Of a stretch of 64,000 nt of DNA, positions 60,909-64,000 are shown in pieces (positions within the stretch are counted from its first letter, which is position 1; every line of letters begins with the position of its first letter). Position numbers and translations under genes: made by a program. The notes beneath the pieces were generated by a model, which saw nothing but the letters and a program-made list of their open reading frames with translations, made no database searches and was not told the DNA's origin. Source of the DNA: Streptomyces lydicus (lineage in GTDB: Bacteria; Actinomycetota; Actinomycetes; Streptomycetales; Streptomycetaceae); contig NZ_RDTE01000003.1 of assembly GCF_004125265.1 (NCBI RefSeq), positions 5,642,001 through 5,706,000 of the forward strand, written 5' to 3'.

Positions 60909-62057
60909 GTGAAGCCACCCCGACCGGCGGGTTTGCGCCGGGCGTTCGCCGGCGGCGTCGCGGTCCTCGTGACCGCCACGGCCGCCGGCGGCTGCGGCTA
61001 CGCCCCGGCCGCCGTCACCAGCAAGGCGGCCACCGCCCGTTCGGCCGCGGACCTCGGCGGCATGGACGCCCTCGTCAAGGCCGCCAAGAAGGAAGGCCGG
61101 CTCAACGTCTATGCGCTGGCCCCCGATTGGGCGAACTACGGCGAGATGATCAAGACCTTCGAGCGGAAGTACGGCATCGAGGTCAACAACGAGAACCCCG
61201 GCGGCACCAGCCAGCTCGCCCTCGGCGCCGCCGACAAGCGCCGCGGCCAGGACCGCGCCGTCGACGCCCTCGACCTGGGCACCGCCTTCATGCGCAACGC
61301 CCAGGGCAAGCGGCTGCTCGCGCCCTACAAGGTGACCGGCTGGCGGGACATCCCCCGCACGCAGAAACAGACCGACGGCTCGTACCTCAACAACTACGGC
61401 GGCTACATCTCCATCGGCTGCGACGCCAAGGCCGTCACGAAGTGCCCCACGACGTTCGCCGAGCTGCTCCAGCCGCGGTACCGGAACAAGATCGCGCTCA
61501 ACGGCAACCCGGCGGAGTCGTCCTCGGCGTTCTCCGCGATCTTCGCCGCGGCGCTTGCGGGCGGCGGCTCCTTCGGTGACGTCCGGCCCGGCCTGGCCTT
61601 CTTCAAGAAGCTCAAGCAGCGCGGCAACTTCGTGCCCGTCGAGTCCTCCCCGGCCACCATCCGCAAGGGCGAGACCCCGATCTCCCTCGACTGGGACTAC
61701 CTCAACCTCGGCTACCGCAAGGAACTCCTGGCCAAGGGCGTCGACTGGCGGGTCTCCGTGCCGTCCGACGGCCCGTACTCCCAGTACTACAACCAGGCCG
61801 TCAACGCCTACGCCCCGCACCCCGCCGCCGCCCGGCTGTGGCTGGAATTCCTCTACAGCCCCCAGGGCCAGAACATCTGGCTGCGGGGCTACTCCCGTCC
61901 CGCCCTCCTCGACCGGATGGAGAAGGACGGCACCGCCGACAAGAAGGCCGCAGCGCGCCTCCCCGAGGTCCACGGCACTCCGAAGTTCCCCACACCGGAA
62001 CAGGAGGACGCCGCCAAGGCGGCCATCAACGAGGGCTGGGGCAAGGCCGTCGGCTGA
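60909..62057 (+). CDS. ABC transporter substrate-binding lipoprotein (Fe3+/2-aminoethylphosphonate/polyamine type)
   Basis: This 382-residue lipoprotein has a lipobox ending AAGGC near residue 29. The mature domain belongs to the type 2 periplasmic-binding fold (SBP_bac_6/8-like): GRLNVYALAPDWANYGEMIKTFERKYGIEVNNENPGGTSQ and PYSQYYNQAVNAYAPHPAAARLWLEFLYSPQGQNIWL. Such proteins bind ferric iron, phosphonates or spermidine. The absence of a Tyr-rich iron site pattern and the presence of a UTRA regulator lean towards an organic substrate. AGGAG lies 7 bp before GTG 60909. First gene of a four-gene operon. Confidence 0.88.
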   Translation: MKPPRPAGLRRAFAGGVAVLVTATAAGGCGYAPAAVTSKAATARSAADLGGMDALVKAAKKEGRLNVYALAPDWANYGEMIKTFERKYGIEVNNENPGGTSQLALGAADKRRGQDRAVDALDLGTAFMRNAQGKRLLAPYKVTGWRDIPRTQKQTDGSYLNNYGGYISIGCDAKAVTKCPTTFAELLQPRYRNKIALNGNPAESSSAFSAIFAAALAGGGSFGDVRPGLAFFKKLKQRGNFVPVESSPATIRKGETPISLDWDYLNLGYRKELLAKGVDWRVSVPSDGPYSQYYNQAVNAYAPHPAAARLWLEFLYSPQGQNIWLRGYSRPALLDRMEKDGTADKKAAARLPEVHGTPKFPTPEQEDAAKAAINEGWGKAVG

Positions 62058-62098
62058 CCCCCGCTCACCCCTCCCCGCCCCTTGGAGATCTCCCGCGT

Positions 62099-62992
62099 AT
62101 GAGTGACCGACCCGCGACGGACGCCGGCCCGCCCGGCCGCCCCCGCCGCAGCACCCGCCGCCTCCACTGGCCCGCCGTCCTGCCCTTCTTCGCCTTCCTC
62201 GCGCTCTGCTTCGGCCTGCCGGCCGGCGCCCTGGTGTACGGGGCCTTCACCGCCACCGACCCGGCCACCGGCCACACCCACGCCACCCTCGACAACGTCC
62301 GCCAGTCGCTCAAGGGCATCTACGCCACCGGCCTCGGCGGCAGCGTCCAGCTCTCCTTGCTCTGCGCCCTGCTGGCGACGCTCGGCGGTACCCTCATCGC
62401 GCAGGCCGTCGTCGCCTCCCGGCGCCCCGCCCTGCGCCGCGCCGTGGTCGCCGCCTGCGGGGTGCTCGCCAACTTCTCCGGCGCCCCGCTCGCGTTCGCC
62501 TTCGTCGCGACCCTCGGCACCACCGGCACCCTCACCCGGCTGCTGTCCCTGGACCACACCGGCTTCAGCCTCTACACCACCGCCGGACTGGTCCTGGCCT
62601 ACCTGTACTTCATGATCCCGCTGATGGTGGTGACCGTGCTGCCCGCGCTCGACGGGCTGCGCACCCAGTGGCGGGAGGCCGCCGCCTCCTGCGGCGCCAC
62701 CCGCGGCCAGTTCTGGCGGCACATCGGCCTCCCCGTCCTGCTGCCCTCGCTGCTCGGCGGCGCGGTGCTGCTCTTCGGCACCGCCTTCGCCTCGCACGCC
62801 ACCGCCGCCGTCATGGTCGGCAGCTCGGTGCCGCTGATCACCGTGCAGATCTCCAACGCACTGGCCGGAAACGTCCTGGCCGGCCAGGAGAACCTGGCCC
62901 TCGCCATGAGCCTCAACATGGTCGTCATCGCGCTGCTGGTGATGGCCGTGCAGATACCGCTGCAGCGCAGGAGCGCCCGATGGCTGGGATGA
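62099..62992 (+). CDS. ABC transporter permease (first of pair)
   Basis: This 297-residue permease has six helices from residue 24 onward and an EAA-type loop QWREAAASCGATRGQFWRHIGLPVLLPS. It belongs to the Fe3+/spermidine/phosphonate permease group (BPD_transp_1). GGAG lies 14 bp upstream of ATG 62099. It overlaps the next permease gene by 13 bp. Confidence 0.9.
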   Translation: MSDRPATDAGPPGRPRRSTRRLHWPAVLPFFAFLALCFGLPAGALVYGAFTATDPATGHTHATLDNVRQSLKGIYATGLGGSVQLSLLCALLATLGGTLIAQAVVASRRPALRRAVVAACGVLANFSGAPLAFAFVATLGTTGTLTRLLSLDHTGFSLYTTAGLVLAYLYFMIPLMVVTVLPALDGLRTQWREAAASCGATRGQFWRHIGLPVLLPSLLGGAVLLFGTAFASHATAAVMVGSSVPLITVQISNALAGNVLAGQENLALAMSLNMVVIALLVMAVQIPLQRRSARWLG

Positions 62993-63888
62993 CCACCGCC
63001 GCGCAGCCGCCCGTGGCGCCGCCCCCGGACCGCGCCCCCGAGCCGCGCCCCGCGCCCCCCGCCCGCGGCCGCCGCCCCTACGGACGCCTCGCCGTCCTCC
63101 TCCTGGCGTTCCTCTACTTCGCCGTCCCCGTCGCCGCTTCCCTCTGGTTCACCGTCGACGACCCCGTCAAGGGCTTCTCCCTCGACGTCTACACCGGCCA
63201 TCTGGTCTCCGCCGACATGCTGGGCAGCCTGCTGCTCTCCGTCGAACTGGGGCTGGCCACCGTCGCGCTGGGCCTGCTGCTGGTCGTCCCCGCCATGGTC
63301 GTCGTCCATCTGCGGCTGCCCCGGCTGCGCCCGCTCGTCGAGATCGCGTGCATGACGCCGCTGGTCGTCCCGCCGATCGCGCTGGTCGCCGGGGTCAACA
63401 CGGTGCTGTCGTGGGCGCCTGACCTGGCGCGGACGCCCTTCTACCAGACCCTGATGGTCCTCCAGAACGAGAACTTCCCGCTCGTCCTCGTCCTGCTCTA
63501 CACCGTCATGTCGCTGCCGTTCCTCTACCGGTCGCTGGACGCCGGACTGCGCGCCGTCGACCTCAAGACGCTGGTCGAGGCCTCCCGCAGCCTGGGTGCC
63601 GGACGGCTGACCACGCTGGGGCGGGTGGTCGTGCCCAATCTGCGGCCCGCCGTCGTCAGCGGCGCGGTGCTCAGCCTGGCCATGGTGCTCGGCGAGTACA
63701 CCGTCGCCTCCGTGCTCGGCTACCGGCCGTTCGCCGTGTGGATGGTGGAGGTCGGAGGCGAGGAGGCCGAACTCGCCGGTGCCGCCGCCATGCTGAGCCT
63801 CTTCCTCACCTGGGGCCTGCTGCTTCTGCTCACCTTCTTGGCGGGCGGCCGGACCCGCCGGACCCGCCGGCAAAGGACGACGTCATGA
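62980..63888 (+). CDS. ABC transporter permease (second of pair)
   Basis: This 302-residue permease has a Pro-rich cytoplasmic lead (1-35), six helices and the EAA loop DLKTLVEASRSLGAGRLTTLGRVVVPNLRPAVVSG. AGGAG sits 6 bp before ATG 62980, which supports this start over the ATGA-overlap ATG at 62989. Its stop overlaps the ATPase start (ATGA). Confidence 0.9.
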   Translation: MAGMTTAAQPPVAPPPDRAPEPRPAPPARGRRPYGRLAVLLLAFLYFAVPVAASLWFTVDDPVKGFSLDVYTGHLVSADMLGSLLLSVELGLATVALGLLLVVPAMVVVHLRLPRLRPLVEIACMTPLVVPPIALVAGVNTVLSWAPDLARTPFYQTLMVLQNENFPLVLVLLYTVMSLPFLYRSLDAGLRAVDLKTLVEASRSLGAGRLTTLGRVVVPNLRPAVVSGAVLSLAMVLGEYTVASVLGYRPFAVWMVEVGGEEAELAGAAAMLSLFLTWGLLLLLTFLAGGRTRRTRRQRTTS

Positions 63889-64000
63889 CCGTACCCGTAC
63901 ACCTCAAGGGGCTGCGCCGGAGCTTCGGCGCGACCACCGCGCTGGACGGCCTCGACCTGGAGATCGCGCCCGGCGAGATGGTCGCCCTGCTCGGCCCGTC
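63885..64000 (+). CDS. ABC transporter ATP-binding protein, N-terminal part (cut by window end)
   Basis: The visible 38 codons read MTVPVHLKGLRRSFGATTAL, then DGLDLEIAPGEMVALLGPS, up to the first half of Walker A. AAAGGA lies 8 bp before ATG 63885, which overlaps the permease stop. It completes the importer as binding protein, two permeases and ATPase. Confidence 0.9.
   Translation, partial: MTVPVHLKGLRRSFGATTALDGLDLEIAPGEMVALLGP

Overview
The window is chromosomal DNA from a Streptomyces-type actinomycete. It has very high GC, GTG and TTG starts, and several promoters whose -10 box lies 7 bp before the start codon. The gene order from about 32 kb to 59 kb matches what I remember of the S. 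coelicolor SCO2974-SCO2950 segment: pkaA-pkaB-prfB, ftsE-ftsX, ctpA-like, smpB-ssrA, narK-nnaR, sigU-rsuA, helD, malic enzyme, hup. This synteny is recalled, not searched.

Region 1 (1-23 kb). The 3' end of a large NAD-glutamate dehydrogenase is followed by genes for a cell-surface glycopolymer. These are a TagGH/Wzm-Wzt-type ABC exporter beside a TetR gene, a Tat-exported PIG-L deacetylase, a GtrA flippase-like protein, a dolichol-phosphate-mannose-synthase-like glycosyltransferase, a YfhO membrane protein, galE, three further GT2 proteins (one fused to a TagF/TarF-type polymerase domain) and two methyltransferases. A secreted I36-like protein and a DUF1876 protein sit among them.

Region 2 (23-36 kb). 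A sugar ABC importer (lipoprotein plus two permeases, no ATPase gene) is followed by a 1190-residue FHA-FtsK/SpoIIIE fusion. This is divergent from two membrane Ser/Thr kinases, PkaA and PkaB. FHA domains bind phosphothreonine, so the kinases and the ATPase are plausible partners.

Region 3 (35-45 kb) is conserved core: prfB, a sortase-substrate repeat protein, ftsEX, an S41 protease, smpB and ssrA (tmRNA), then an MFS/LysR pair.

Region 4 (45-47 kb) is a small accessory patch: DUF4232 lipoprotein, DUF397, a truncated Scr1/DUF5753 regulator, a frameshifted HATPase gene and a MazEF-type toxin-antitoxin pair.

Region 5 (47-64 kb). A nitrate transporter and NnaR-type regulator with a GlnR-box-like site are followed by a methyltransferase, a CGNR regulator, an ECF sigma/anti-sigma pair, HelD, a candidate small RNA, NAD-malic enzyme and HU. 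Last come a HAD phosphatase, a GntR/UTRA regulator and a divergent Fe3+/phosphonate/polyamine-type ABC importer that runs off the end.

The most unusual theme is a set of short tandem-repeat arrays with unrelated units of 14-29 bp. They sit on or just after stop codons at about 6.8, 22.0, 25.9, 27.9, 39.1, 45.6 and 50.3 kb. Further arrays lie in upstream regions at 21.1, 31.8 and 43.8 kb.
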